32,095 nt of DNA, taken from assembly GCA_026646875.1 (NCBI GenBank), contig JAPKHL010000025.1, positions 1-32,095 on the forward strand, written 5' to 3'. Positions 7,645 to 16,065 of the stretch are shown here, in pieces. The notes under the pieces were generated by a model. That model had not been told where the DNA came from, made no database searches, and worked only from the letters and a program-made list of their open reading frames with translations. The DNA is from Rhodocyclaceae bacterium. Lineage in GTDB: Bacteria; Pseudomonadota; Gammaproteobacteria; Burkholderiales; Rhodocyclaceae. Position 1 is the stretch's first letter. Each line of letters starts with the position of its first letter. A program made the position numbers and the translations under genes.

Positions 7645-8901
7645 ATGAGTCTGATCAACACCGTTCTGCAGGATCTCGAGAAGCGCCAGGCGAGCGAGGT
7701 GCGATCGTCCCTGCACCGCGAGGTCCGCCCTTTGCCGAGGCCGCCGCGCCGCCGTGTCGGGGTGTGGCTGGGGCTGCTGCTCCTGCCGCCGGCGCTGCTG
7801 GCGATCCACGCCTACTGGCCCGGAACGGCTGTCCTGCTGCCAGCCTCCACGCCCGGGGTGGCCGCGCAGGCCGCGCCCGGTTCACTGTCCGCTGGCGGGC
7901 AGGCCGTGGGGACGGCGGTGCCGGAGGTCATGCCGGTGTCTCCGATACCGACGGCTTCCGCTCTGCCCGGAGAGACTGAAATCGCCCTGCGCCTGTCGCC
8001 GTTGCTCGATACCCTGCCCGAAGTCGCCCTCTCCATGTCCCCGGCGCCCACGTCTGCAGCCTTGCCCGTTGCGCCCCGGGGGGCTTCTTCCGTGCTTTCT
8101 CCGGCTGCTTCCCGGACCGTTGCTCCGGCCGCCTCCCAGACCGCCATTCCAGCCGTTCCCGCGCTGCCCGCCGTTGCCCCGGCGCGTCCGGCCGCAGCCT
8201 CCACGCAACCCCGTGCCCTTGCTGACCTTGCCGCAGAGGCACGTGCCGTAACGGAGGGCGAGGGCGTGGCACGGCCGCCGGCGGACGGCAGTACATCGCC
8301 TTCGGTTCGCGTGGACAAGCGCCCTGCCGAAGGGGGGGCCGTTGCTCGCGAACCGTTCGAAGAGGAGCACCAGCGCGCGTTGTCACGCTGGCGCGCCGGT
8401 GCGGCTACCGAGGCGGGCGGCTTGCTCGCCGAGCTGTTGCGGCGCCAGCCCGGACTGGTGCAGGCCAGGCAGTCGCTGGCGCGACTGCTGATCGAGCAGC
8501 AGCGCCCCGAGGACGCCATGCGGGTGCTGGCCGACGGTTTGCGCGAGCACCCGCGTCAGGCGCCGTGGGCGCTCGCGCTGGCCCGCCTGCAGGCGGAGCG
8601 GGGCGAGGTGGCGGCCGCGCTGCACACGCTCGAAGCGTTGCGCGATCACGCCGAGACTCCGGAATATCTGGGTTTCCACGCGCATCTGCTGCACCGGCAG
8701 GGGCGTTTCCGCGAGGCGGCGGAGCGCTTCCAGCGGGCGGCGCGCGGCGCGCCGCACGAGGGCCGCTGGTGGGTCGGCCTGGGCTTCGCGCTCGAGGCCG
8801 ATGCGCGACCGGAGGCGGCGCTCGATGCCTTCCGCCGTGCGCGCGCGACGGGCAATCTGGATGCCGGACTTGCGGCGGTCGTCGACCAGAAGCTGAAGTA
8901 G
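7645..8901 (+). CDS. mshN: MSHA biogenesis protein MshN (TPR)
   Basis: This 418-residue protein starts at ATG 7645; MSLINTVLQDLEKRQA is the conserved cytoplasmic start of MshN. A membrane segment lies at about residues 37-54 (VWLGLLLLPPALLAIHAYW), then an extended Ala/Pro/Ser-rich periplasmic linker of about 150 residues, then tetratricopeptide repeats over the last 160 residues (for example LLRRQPGLVQARQSLARLLI). TPR repeats usually mediate contacts among assembly proteins. The operon ends here and comF converges 15 bases downstream, so the motor ATPase MshE and platform MshG that often follow mshN are not at this end. The linker is low-complexity and its length is probably variable. Confidence 0.87.
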   Translation: MSLINTVLQDLEKRQASEVRSSLHREVRPLPRPPRRRVGVWLGLLLLPPALLAIHAYWPGTAVLLPASTPGVAAQAAPGSLSAGGQAVGTAVPEVMPVSPIPTASALPGETEIALRLSPLLDTLPEVALSMSPAPTSAALPVAPRGASSVLSPAASRTVAPAASQTAIPAVPALPAVAPARPAAASTQPRALADLAAEARAVTEGEGVARPPADGSTSPSVRVDKRPAEGGAVAREPFEEEHQRALSRWRAGAATEAGGLLAELLRRQPGLVQARQSLARLLIEQQRPEDAMRVLADGLREHPRQAPWALALARLQAERGEVAAALHTLEALRDHAETPEYLGFHAHLLHRQGRFREAAERFQRAARGAPHEGRWWVGLGFALEADARPEAALDAFRRARATGNLDAGLAAVVDQKLK

Positions 8902-8916
8902 GCGGACAGGCGGCGC

Positions 8917-9687
8917 TCACGCGCTCCCGGCCCCGTCGCCTTCCCCGCGCTCGCCCGGCGGCAACGCCCGCGCCGCGACCAGCAGGGTGACGCTGGCCGC
9001 GCCGTGCAGCTTGAGCGTGCGTGCGCATTCGTCGAGCGAGGCACCGGTGGTCATCACGTCATCGACGAGCAGGAGATGTTTGCCGCTCAGATCCGCCGTG
9101 CAGTGGAACGCACCATGCACATTGGCGACCCGCGCACGCCAGGGCAGGGCTGCCTGCGCCGGGGTATCGCGCGTGCGCCGGCACAGCCGGGGTGCGAGCG
9201 GGATCCCGCGCAGCGCGTGCAGCGGCCGTGCAAGTTCGAGCGCCTGGTTGAAACCCCGCTCGCGCAACCGGGAAGGATGCAGCGGCATGGGAACGATCAG
9301 GTCGGCGGGCAGGTTCCGGGCAAGGTCGGCCAATTGTCTGCCGAGCCAGTCGCCGAGGGCCAGCCGGTGTCCGTACTTGAAGGATTGAACCAGCCGGTCG
9401 AGCGGGAAGTCGTAGGCATACGCGGCCAGGGTGCGATCGAAGTGCGGCGCCTTGCGCAGGCAGCGACCGCACCGTTCCCCCAGCGGCGTGGGCAAGGCGC
9501 ACTGCGGGCAGCGGGAGGGCGGTAGCCGGGGCAGGTCGGCCCGGCAGGCCGGGCACAGCGTGTCGTCGCAATCGTGCTGGCCGCAGAGCTGGCAATCGTC
9601 GGCCAGCAGGCGCGCCAGGGCGCCCCCGACCCGACGGGCGAGGGCGGACGCACCCGGCGGGCCTTTCAGGCGGGTTAAAATTGACAT
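8917..9687 (-). CDS. comF: ComF family phosphoribosyltransferase-like protein
   Basis: This 256-residue protein has an N-terminal zinc-ribbon region with Cys pairs at residues 32/35, 45/48, 60/63 and 73/76. A type I phosphoribosyltransferase domain follows, with the PRPP-binding loop LLVDDVMTTGAS at about 206-217. ComF proteins are needed for natural transformation in several bacteria, where they act in the cytoplasm on incoming single-stranded DNA; in many species the gene is conserved without a proven role. It starts at the ATG complementary to 9685-9687, which overlaps the -35 box of the divergent bioB promoter. It converges on mshN. Confidence 0.88.
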   Translation of the reverse strand: MSILTRLKGPPGASALARRVGGALARLLADDCQLCGQHDCDDTLCPACRADLPRLPPSRCPQCALPTPLGERCGRCLRKAPHFDRTLAAYAYDFPLDRLVQSFKYGHRLALGDWLGRQLADLARNLPADLIVPMPLHPSRLRERGFNQALELARPLHALRGIPLAPRLCRRTRDTPAQAALPWRARVANVHGAFHCTADLSGKHLLLVDDVMTTGASLDECARTLKLHGAASVTLLVAARALPPGERGEGDGAGSA

Positions 9688-9709
9688 CCGTACCCCGTCA
9701 CTCGATAAT
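9681..9709 (+). promoter_or_regulatory. Sigma-70 promoter for bioB-bioC
   Basis: A perfect -35 box TTGACA (9681-9686) is followed after exactly 17 bases by GATAAT (9704-9709), five of six matches to the -10 consensus. The predicted start of transcription is near 9716, about 32 bases before the bioB ATG. The -35 box overlaps the start codon of the divergent comF gene. Confidence 0.78.
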
Positions 9710-9718
9710 TCATAATTA
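9706..9718. repeat. Small inverted repeat over the bioB -10/start site
   Basis: TAATT-CAT-AATTA is a perfect 5-3-5 inverted repeat. It covers the end of the -10 box and the predicted transcription start of bioB, a usual operator position. It does not resemble the longer BirA operator of enteric bacteria. AT-rich promoter sequence can produce such repeats by chance, so the operator reading is weak. Confidence 0.3.
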
Positions 9719-9747
9719 CAGCAACCAGATCACGGCAGGCCATCCCC

Positions 9748-10746
9748 ATGAACGCAATTCCCCAGACCGCTCCCTCCTCCTCTTCGTCCCCGGCGACAGG
9801 CTCCGGGCCGGCAGACCGGCACTGGACGGTGGCCGAGGTCGAGGCGCTTTACGCGATGCCGCTGATGGATCTCCTCTTCCAGGCACAACAGGTGCATCGT
9901 GCGCATTTCGATGCCAACGAGATTCAACGCTCGACGCTGATTTCGGTCAAGACGGGCGGATGTTCCGAGGACTGCGGCTATTGTTCGCAGTCGGCACGGA
10001 ACAAGACCGAACTCGAACGCGAGAAGCTGATGGCGGTCGATGATGTCGTCGCGGCGGCGCGCATAGCCAAGGAAAAGGGCGCCTCGCGCTTCTGCATGGG
10101 GGCGGCGTGGCGGGGGCCGAAGGACAAGGATCTCGAGCCGGTGCTGGAGATGATCCGTGAGGTCAAGGCGCTCGGGATGCAGACGTGCGTGACGCTTGGC
10201 ATGCTCCGCGAAGGGCAGGCGGAGAAGCTGGCCGAGGCCGGTCTGGATTACTACAACCACAACCTCGATACCGATGCCGAATTCTACGGCCAGGTGATCA
10301 CGACCCATACCCAGCAGGATCGGCTCGACACCATCGGCGAAGTCCGCAAGGTCGGCATCAACGTCTGTTCGGGCGGCATCATCGGCATGGGCGAGTCGCG
10401 CCGCAACCGGGCTGCGCTGATCGTCCAGCTGGCGAACATGACGCCGCCGCCGGAGTCGGTTCCGATCAACAATCTGGTGGCGATTCCCGGGACGCCGATG
10501 GCGGCGGCCAAGGGCGTGGACAACTTCGAGTTCGTGCGCACCATCGCGGCGGCGCGCATCACCATGCCGTCCTCCTTCGTCCGCCTTTCCGCCGGACGCG
10601 AGGCGATGAGCGAGGAGATGCAGGCGCTCTGCTTCCTGGCCGGGGCCAATTCGATGTTCTACGGCGACAAGCTGCTTACCACAGGCAACCCCGATGTGGA
10701 TCGGGACGAAGCCCTGTTCGCCAAGCTCGGCCTGCGGCCGATCTGA
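9748..10746 (+). CDS. bioB: Biotin synthase BioB
   Basis: This 332-residue radical-SAM enzyme inserts sulfur into dethiobiotin, the last step of biotin synthesis. The [4Fe-4S] cluster motif CSEDCGYC gives Cys72, Cys76 and Cys79. The conserved segments [13 protein letters not shown] and [13 protein letters not shown], and the [12 protein letters not shown] region, match BioB. The N-terminus has about 25 extra, Ser/Pro-rich residues before the conserved start ([19 protein letters not shown]), which is common in betaproteobacteria. bioC follows after 18 bases; bioA, bioD, bioF and bioH are not in this window. Confidence 0.97.
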   Translation: MNAIPQTAPSSSSSPATGSGPADRHWTVAEVEALYAMPLMDLLFQAQQVHRAHFDANEIQRSTLISVKTGGCSEDCGYCSQSARNKTELEREKLMAVDDVVAAARIAKEKGASRFCMGAAWRGPKDKDLEPVLEMIREVKALGMQTCVTLGMLREGQAEKLAEAGLDYYNHNLDTDAEFYGQVITTHTQQDRLDTIGEVRKVGINVCSGGIIGMGESRRNRAALIVQLANMTPPPESVPINNLVAIPGTPMAAAKGVDNFEFVRTIAAARITMPSSFVRLSAGREAMSEEMQALCFLAGANSMFYGDKLLTTGNPDVDRDEALFAKLGLRPI

Positions 10747-10764
10747 GCCTGCGACGAGCGCAGG

Positions 10765-11649
10765 ATGCGTGAAGCACCCCGTTTCGTCGATCCGCGCCAG
10801 GTGCGCCGGAACTTCGCGCGCGCGGCGGCAAGCTATGATGCGGCTGCCGTCCTGCAGCGCGAGATTGCCAGCCGCATGTTGGAGCGACTGGACTATGTGC
10901 GCATCGCGCCGCAACGGATTCTCGATCTCGGGTGCGGCACGGGCGGCAGCCTGACCGCGCTGCAGGAGCGTTACCCGCAGGCCATGCTGGTCGGCGCCGA
11001 TCTTTCCGAGCCGATGCTGCGCGCCGGTCGCGGGCAGCGCTCCCGCCTGCATCGCCTGCTGCCGTTCATCCGCGGCCACCGCAGCGCCCTGCTGGCCGCC
11101 GATGCAGCCGATCTGCCGCTGCGTGCCGGACAGTTCGGACTGCTGTGGTCGAACCTGATGCTGCCCTGGGTCGACGACCCGCTGCGGGTGTTCCGCGAGG
11201 CGCATCGCGTTCTCGAGGTCGGCGGGTTGTTCATGTTCTCCGCCTTCGGTCCGGACACCCTGCGCGAGTTGCGGGCCTGCTTCACCGATGCGCATGCGCA
11301 CACGCAGCGCTTCACCGACATGCACGATTTCGGGGACATGCTCGTCGAGTGCGGTTTCGCCGATCCGGTGATGGACATGGAAACCCTGACCCTGACCTAT
11401 GCGAGTGTGGACGATCTGCTGCGCGATCTGCGGCAAAGCGGATCGGCTTGCGCCATGCTGACCCGGCCGCACGGACTGGGCGGCCGGAACGGCTGGCAGC
11501 GGATGCGCGCGGCCTACGCGGCGCTGCAGCGCGAGGGACGCCTGCCGGCCACCTTCGAGGTGGTCTATGGCCATGCCTGGAAGGCCGCACCGCGCCAGAC
11601 CGAGGACGGCCGCGCCATCGTCCGCTTCGAGCGGCGACCGCTTCGCTAG
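10765..11649 (+). CDS. bioC: Malonyl-ACP O-methyltransferase BioC
   Basis: This 294-residue class I SAM-dependent methyltransferase has the SAM-binding motif ILDLGCGTGG at about residues 52-61. The N-terminal segment (RQVRRNFARAAASYDAAAVLQ) and the LMLPWVDDPLRVFREAHRVL block are typical of BioC. BioC methylates the free carboxyl of malonyl-ACP, disguising it so that the fatty acid pathway can build the pimeloyl chain for biotin. It is co-transcribed with bioB, and only 6 bases separate its stop from the converging gene downstream. Other class I methyltransferases share the fold, but operon and N-terminus favour BioC. Confidence 0.9.
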   Translation: MREAPRFVDPRQVRRNFARAAASYDAAAVLQREIASRMLERLDYVRIAPQRILDLGCGTGGSLTALQERYPQAMLVGADLSEPMLRAGRGQRSRLHRLLPFIRGHRSALLAADAADLPLRAGQFGLLWSNLMLPWVDDPLRVFREAHRVLEVGGLFMFSAFGPDTLRELRACFTDAHAHTQRFTDMHDFGDMLVECGFADPVMDMETLTLTYASVDDLLRDLRQSGSACAMLTRPHGLGGRNGWQRMRAAYAALQREGRLPATFEVVYGHAWKAAPRQTEDGRAIVRFERRPLR

Positions 11650-11655
11650 GACGGA

Positions 11656-13710
11656 TCAGAAGGGCACGGCCTGGCGCGTCAGCTGGTGCTGCGCGAAGGC
11701 GCGGTCGAAGGTCATGATGTGGTGGGCGACGACGCGACGCACCATGAATTCGACGAGTTCGCCGAGCTGGACGCTGGCGCTCTGCCAGCGTTCGACCAGG
11801 CGTCCGGCTTCCGCGTGCAGCTGGCGGTGCGCGGCGATGTGATCGTCGCGACCGGGGTAGCCGGAAGTCAGCATTCTCTGCTCTTCGTGGTCGCAGTGTG
11901 CGATGAATTCCTCGATCAGCGTCTGGGCCCGCCGCAGGATTTCGGCGTGGCCCAGCTCCTGCTCGACGGCCTGGATGACCTGGTTGAGGCGGATGAATAG
12001 CCCTTCGTGTTCCTTGTCCATGGCGGGAATGCCGAGTACGAAGCCACTGTTCCAGCGCAGACGAAGGATCGAGGGGTCGAGGATGCCGTCCGGTCCCTGT
12101 CCGTCGGGCCGGTGCAGCGCGATCTCGACGCGGTTGCGGCCATTGTCCTTGGCCCGGTACAGGGCGTTGTCGGCACACTGGACCAGGGTGGCGAGCGTGT
12201 CGCCGCTGCCCAGGCCGCAGACGCCGAAACTCACGGTGATCCGGCCGACCTCGGGAAAAACCTCGGCGGCGATGCGCTGGCGCAGTTTCTCGGCCAGCAC
12301 GACCGCTTCGCTTGCTTCCGTCTGCGGCGCCAGGATCAGGAATTCCTCGCCCCCCCAGCGGGCAATGCCGTCGGATTCGCGCAACTGCTGCCGGACCAGC
12401 GTGGCTACGCTGGCGAGCACCCGGTCGCCGGTCTGGTGGCCGTAGAGATCGTTGACCTGCTTGAAGTGGTCGATATCGAACATCAGCAGCGACAGGGGAT
12501 GCCGGTGCCGGTGCGCCTGCCCGATTTCGCTGGCGGCGAAATCCTCGAAACGGTGCCGGTTCCACAGGCCCGTCAGCCGGTCGTGCGAGGCCAGTTGCTC
12601 CAGTGCGGCATTGGTCCGCCGCAGCTCGTCCTCGGTGGCCTGTCGCAGTGCGGCCTCCTGCGCCAGGCGGCGGGAAAGCCGCGCATAGCGCATGGCGATC
12701 GCGCCGAACAGCAGGAGCAACAGCACGGCCCCCGCGGCGATACGCTGGGCCAGGCGGTTGTCCGTTCCCTGTGCGCCGGCGAACAGGAAGCCTTGCAGGT
12801 CGACCGGGCCATGGGCCATGCCGAGGGCGCTGTAACTCTCCGCAATGAACTCCCAGCGCCCGGGGTGCATGTGCCCGATCTGGACCAGCTCGGGCATGAT
12901 CAGCTTGCGCAGCGTGCCAGCCTCGAAGCGCAGGTGCTCGCTCGATTTTTCCGGAGCGTATTTCTCGCGGATCACGGCGATCGCCTCTTCGGGGTGGGCC
13001 AGGGCGTATTCCCAGCCGCGCAGGCTGGCACGGGTGAAGGCCGCGACGGTGTCCGGCGATTGCCGGACCAGATCGTCGCGGGTCATCAGGATGTCCCCGT
13101 AGAAGTTGACGCCGTATTCACGCGGACTGAGGGTGCGGAAGGCGAAGCCCTTTTCGCGCAGCAGCCAGGGCTCGTTCGAGGTGTAGGCCGGGTAGGCGTC
13201 CACCCGGTTCTCGATCAGATCCTCGACCCGCCGACTGGGTGGCATGACCCGCAGGCGATCAGGTGAGATGCGTTCCTGATGCAGCATCGTCATCAGCTCG
13301 GCGCTGTCGGCGAAGGGGAAGGACATGACCCGCTTGCCCGGGAGATCCTGCGGGGAGTAGATGTCGGAATCGGCGCGGACCAGCCAGACCAGCGGGGAGC
13401 TTTGCATGATCGCGGCAAGTGCCACCACCGGCTTCCCGGCCAATCTGTCGATCACCAGGGCGCTGCTGGCAATGCCGAAGTCGGCTCGTCCGGCGAGTAC
13501 TTCGGCCACGCTGTTCGACATCTCCGGGGTGCGCTCGACGATGCGCACCTGGAGTCCGGCATCCTGGTAGAAGCCCTTTTCCTGCGCCATGTAATAGCCG
13601 GCAAACTGGAACTGGTGCGTCCAGCGCAACTGCAGTGTCACCGCCCGCTCCGCAAGGGCTGCGGAAGGAAGCAGGACAAGAGCGGCGAGAAACACAACAG
13701 GACGCAACAC
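11656..13710 (-). CDS. Periplasmic NMT1/THI5-like sensor - GGDEF diguanylate cyclase - hemerythrin fusion
   Basis: Numbering is from the GTG at 13710, chosen because GGAG lies 7 bases upstream; a TTG at 13737 without a ribosome-binding site would add 9 residues. A signal peptide (1-20) precedes an NMT1/THI5-like periplasmic ligand-binding domain (about 22-306). Then come one membrane segment (about 323-343), a short coiled coil (about 346-376) and a GGDEF domain (about 377-536). The active-site motif is intact (GGEEF, 453-457), with an inhibitory RxxD site (RESD, 444-447) exactly five residues upstream. The C-terminus is a bacteriohemerythrin (about 550-676) with all seven expected iron ligands: H568, H605, E609, H624, H628, H664 and D669. 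It should make c-di-GMP in the cytoplasm in response to a periplasmic ligand and to oxygen, NO or redox state. It lies 24-51 bases after msrQ, on the same strand. Confidence 0.88.
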   Translation of the reverse strand: MLRPVVFLAALVLLPSAALAERAVTLQLRWTHQFQFAGYYMAQEKGFYQDAGLQVRIVERTPEMSNSVAEVLAGRADFGIASSALVIDRLAGKPVVALAAIMQSSPLVWLVRADSDIYSPQDLPGKRVMSFPFADSAELMTMLHQERISPDRLRVMPPSRRVEDLIENRVDAYPAYTSNEPWLLREKGFAFRTLSPREYGVNFYGDILMTRDDLVRQSPDTVAAFTRASLRGWEYALAHPEEAIAVIREKYAPEKSSEHLRFEAGTLRKLIMPELVQIGHMHPGRWEFIAESYSALGMAHGPVDLQGFLFAGAQGTDNRLAQRIAAGAVLLLLLFGAIAMRYARLSRRLAQEAALRQATEDELRRTNAALEQLASHDRLTGLWNRHRFEDFAASEIGQAHRHRHPLSLLMFDIDHFKQVNDLYGHQTGDRVLASVATLVRQQLRESDGIARWGGEEFLILAPQTEASEAVVLAEKLRQRIAAEVFPEVGRITVSFGVCGLGSGDTLATLVQCADNALYRAKDNGRNRVEIALHRPDGQGPDGILDPSILRLRWNSGFVLGIPAMDKEHEGLFIRLNQVIQAVEQELGHAEILRRAQTLIEEFIAHCDHEEQRMLTSGYPGRDDHIAAHRQLHAEAGRLVERWQSASVQLGELVEFMVRRVVAHHIMTFDRAFAQHQLTRQAVPF

Positions 13711-13761
13711 GGCCGGGACTCCGGTGTAAAACGTCAAGTATACATCGCGTCGTGATGCTCG

Positions 13762-14433
13762 CTATTTGCCCATCATTCGCTGGTGGGGCGGGCCATGATA
13801 GCGGGCGATGCGGTCGCGGGCCCGCCAGCCGAGCAGTACCGCCAGCAGGATCGCGTAGGTCAGCGGGTAAACGATTGCGGTGATCTTGACCAGCCAGAAG
13901 TAATGCACGCACGCCAGAATGCCAATCAGGTAGATGCTCCGGTGCAGTGTCTGCCAGCGACGCCCCCCCAGGCGGCGTTGAGCGTACTGACTGGAGGTTG
14001 CGGCCAGGGGCACGAGCAGGGCGAAGGCGACGAATCCCACCGTAATGAAGGGGCGCTTGAGAATGTCGCGGGCCATCGCCTCCAATAGGAAGAAATGCTC
14101 GAACCAGACCCACGCCGCAAAGTGCAGCACGGCGTAGAAGAAGCAGAAAAGACCAAGCATGCGGCGCAGGCGGATCAGCCAGTGCACTCCGCTCATCTGG
14201 CGCAGCGGAGTGATGGTCAGGGTCAGCAGGAGGAAATTGAAGGTCCAGGTGCCGGTCTGTTGTGTCAGGTATTCGAGCGGGTTGGCGCCGAGCCCATCGG
14301 TCAGCGCCCCCCGCAGCAGGTGGAGGAAGGGGAGCAGCGAGAGGACGAAAACCAGCGCGCGGATCGCGGTCAGGGCGGTTTGCGGGCGGGTCGTGGGCTG
14401 TCCGCCGGGCCGGGACGGTGCGTTCGGCGGCAT
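13762..14433 (-). CDS. msrQ: Heme-binding quinol-linked membrane subunit MsrQ
   Basis: This 223-residue membrane protein of the ferric reductase-like (YedZ) family has about six hydrophobic segments. Conserved His residues in GLFCFFYAVLHFAAWVWF and LHRSIYLIGILACVHYFW are the expected heme b ligands. MsrQ passes electrons from the quinone pool to the periplasmic reductase MsrP. Its ATG overlaps the msrP stop as ATGA, the usual arrangement for this pair. The N-terminal 20 residues are Pro-rich and may be shorter if an internal start is used. Confidence 0.92.
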   Translation of the reverse strand: MPPNAPSRPGGQPTTRPQTALTAIRALVFVLSLLPFLHLLRGALTDGLGANPLEYLTQQTGTWTFNFLLLTLTITPLRQMSGVHWLIRLRRMLGLFCFFYAVLHFAAWVWFEHFFLLEAMARDILKRPFITVGFVAFALLVPLAATSSQYAQRRLGGRRWQTLHRSIYLIGILACVHYFWLVKITAIVYPLTYAILLAVLLGWRARDRIARYHGPPHQRMMGK

Positions 14434-15389
14434 CAGAAATTCCGGCGCAGGTCCATGCCTGCGTATAGCTGCGCCACCTGTTCCGCATAGCCGTTGAAGG
14501 GCAGCGTGGGCCGCTTGCGGAACTCGCCGATGCGACGCTCCTGCGCCTGGCTCCAGCGCGGATGATCGACCGCCGGGTTGACGTTGGAGTAGAAACCGTA
14601 CTCCTCCGGCGCTGCCTTGACCCAGGCGGTTTTCGGCTGCCGTTCGACGAAGCGGACACGGACGATCGATTTCGCGCTCTTGAAGCCGTATTTCCAGGGA
14701 ACCACCAGCCGCACCGGCGCACCGTTCTGATTCGGCAGGACTTCGCCATAAAGACCGACGGCAAGCAGGGTCAGCGGGTGCATGGCCTCGTCGAGGCGCA
14801 GTCCTTCGACGTAGGGCCAGTCCAGCAGCGGGGTGCGTACATGCGGCATCTGTTCCGGATCGGCGAGAGAATGGAATTCGACATACTTGGCATTGCCGGT
14901 GATGTCGGCACGCCGGATCAGTTCGGCCAGGGGAAAGCCGATCCAGGGAATCACCATGCTCCAGCCCTCGACGCAGCGCAGCCGGTAGATGCGTTCCTCA
15001 AGCGGCGCCCAGGCGAGCAGATCCTCGATGGAGATGGTCTGGGGGCGTCGCACCTCGCCCTCGATGCGCAGGCTCCAGGGACGCGTCCGCAGGCGGTGCG
15101 CATGTTTAGCCGGGCTGTCCTTGTCCGGGCCGAATTCGTAGAAATTGTTGTAGCGGGTGACATCCCGGTAGGGAGTTGTGGCTTCGCTGGTGGACAGCGG
15201 ACTGCGTCGGCTCACGGCAAGCCGTTCGCGCGGTGTCGGTGTGGCGAATGCGACGGTGCCGGCACTACCGAGGCCGCCGGCGAGGATGAGCGCGCCGGTG
15301 CTCCTGATGAAGGCCCGCCGTGCCGCGAAGACGGCAGGGGGCGTGATTTCCGAAGGGGTGATGCGCGGGAAGGCGAGAGGGGGCGGCAT
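14433..15389 (-). CDS. msrP: Periplasmic methionine-sulfoxide reductase catalytic subunit MsrP
   Basis: This 318-residue molybdoenzyme starts at ATG 15389, which has GGAG about 9 bases upstream; a longer reading from 15422 lacks such a site. A twin-arginine signal ([16 protein letters not shown], Arg24-Arg25) exports the folded protein. The conserved molybdenum ligand is Cys139 in [17 protein letters not shown], as in the YedY/sulfite oxidase fold. The C-terminal [12 protein letters not shown] and [18 protein letters not shown] blocks also fit. It repairs oxidised methionines in envelope proteins, taking electrons from MsrQ. No regulator such as the HprSR pair is adjacent. Confidence 0.95.
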   Translation of the reverse strand: MPPPLAFPRITPSEITPPAVFAARRAFIRSTGALILAGGLGSAGTVAFATPTPRERLAVSRRSPLSTSEATTPYRDVTRYNNFYEFGPDKDSPAKHAHRLRTRPWSLRIEGEVRRPQTISIEDLLAWAPLEERIYRLRCVEGWSMVIPWIGFPLAELIRRADITGNAKYVEFHSLADPEQMPHVRTPLLDWPYVEGLRLDEAMHPLTLLAVGLYGEVLPNQNGAPVRLVVPWKYGFKSAKSIVRVRFVERQPKTAWVKAAPEEYGFYSNVNPAVDHPRWSQAQERRIGEFRKRPTLPFNGYAEQVAQLYAGMDLRRNF

Positions 15390-15483
15390 GGCGGCACTCC
15401 GCGTTGTCCGGTGCTGGTCCAAAATAGACCAGGCACCGCCCGCGGGGTTCCGGCCCGGGTGGCGGAGCGCCCGGGGTCGTGCG

Positions 15484-15915
15484 TCAACCGGTGATGTAGC
15501 GTTCGAGCTGGCGGATGATGAACTCCTGTTCGCTGATGGTTTCCCTGACCAGGTCTCCGATGGAAATGATGCCGACCACGCGCTGGCTCTCGTCGAGGAC
15601 GGGAAGGTGGCGGAAGCGTCTCTCCGTCATGATCGCCATGCACTCGTCGACCGTGCGGTCGGGGGTGACGTAGAAGACCTTGTCGGTCATGATTTCGGAG
15701 ACCGGCGTATCCTTCGACGCCTTGCCATGGAGGATGATCTTGCGGGCGTAGTCGCGCTCGGAAAAAATGCCGACCAGGCGCTCACCCTCAAGCACGAGCA
15801 CGGCGCCGACATCATGGTCGGACATCAACTTCAGCGCATGGAACACGGTGTCCTTCGGCGAAACCACGGCAAGCGGGCGGGTCGATCCGGCCAGAAGCTG
15901 TTTGAGCGTTTTCAT
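15484..15915 (-). CDS. Two-CBS-domain protein
   Basis: This 143-residue cytoplasmic protein consists almost entirely of two CBS motifs (about residues 10-65 and 76-135), with characteristic ends SERDYARKI and GIISIGDLV. Tandem CBS pairs form a Bateman module that usually binds adenine nucleotides and signals energy state. Here there is no attached enzyme or transporter domain, so the partner is unknown. It is a stand-alone gene with its own promoter, flanked by msrP downstream and the cytochrome c4 terminator upstream. Function beyond nucleotide sensing cannot be read from the sequence. Confidence 0.85.
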   Translation of the reverse strand: MKTLKQLLAGSTRPLAVVSPKDTVFHALKLMSDHDVGAVLVLEGERLVGIFSERDYARKIILHGKASKDTPVSEIMTDKVFYVTPDRTVDECMAIMTERRFRHLPVLDESQRVVGIISIGDLVRETISEQEFIIRQLERYITG

Positions 15916-15945
15916 GACGTGTCCTTTATCCAGGCGGTGAGGACA

Positions 15946-15974
15946 ATACTAGAGCGTCATACCCGCCTTGCCAA
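15946..15974 (-). promoter_or_regulatory. Sigma-70-like promoter for the CBS-domain gene
   Basis: On the minus strand, TTGGCA (complement of 15969-15974) is followed after 17 bases by TAGTAT (complement of 15946-15951). These match five and four of the six consensus positions. Transcription would start about 25 bases before the ATG at 15915. Confidence 0.55.
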
Positions 15975-16014
15975 GAGGGGTTGCCGGGGGGGTTCCGTCC
16001 TACCGTCGCGGCGC

Positions 16015-16048
16015 ACAAAAGAAAAGGGCGGCCGTGCGGCCGCCCTTT
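16015..16048 (-). terminator. Rho-independent terminator of cytochrome c4
   Basis: Plus-strand 16026-16034 (GGGCGGCCG) and 16037-16045 form a near-perfect palindrome extended by flanking A/T pairs. On the minus strand the stem is followed by TTTTCTTTTG. It sits just downstream of the cytochrome c4 stop. A further 14-base palindrome (CGAAGCGCGCTTCG, 16051-16064) lies between stop codon and terminator. Confidence 0.85.
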
Positions 16049-16065
16049 CACGAAGCGCGCTTCGG

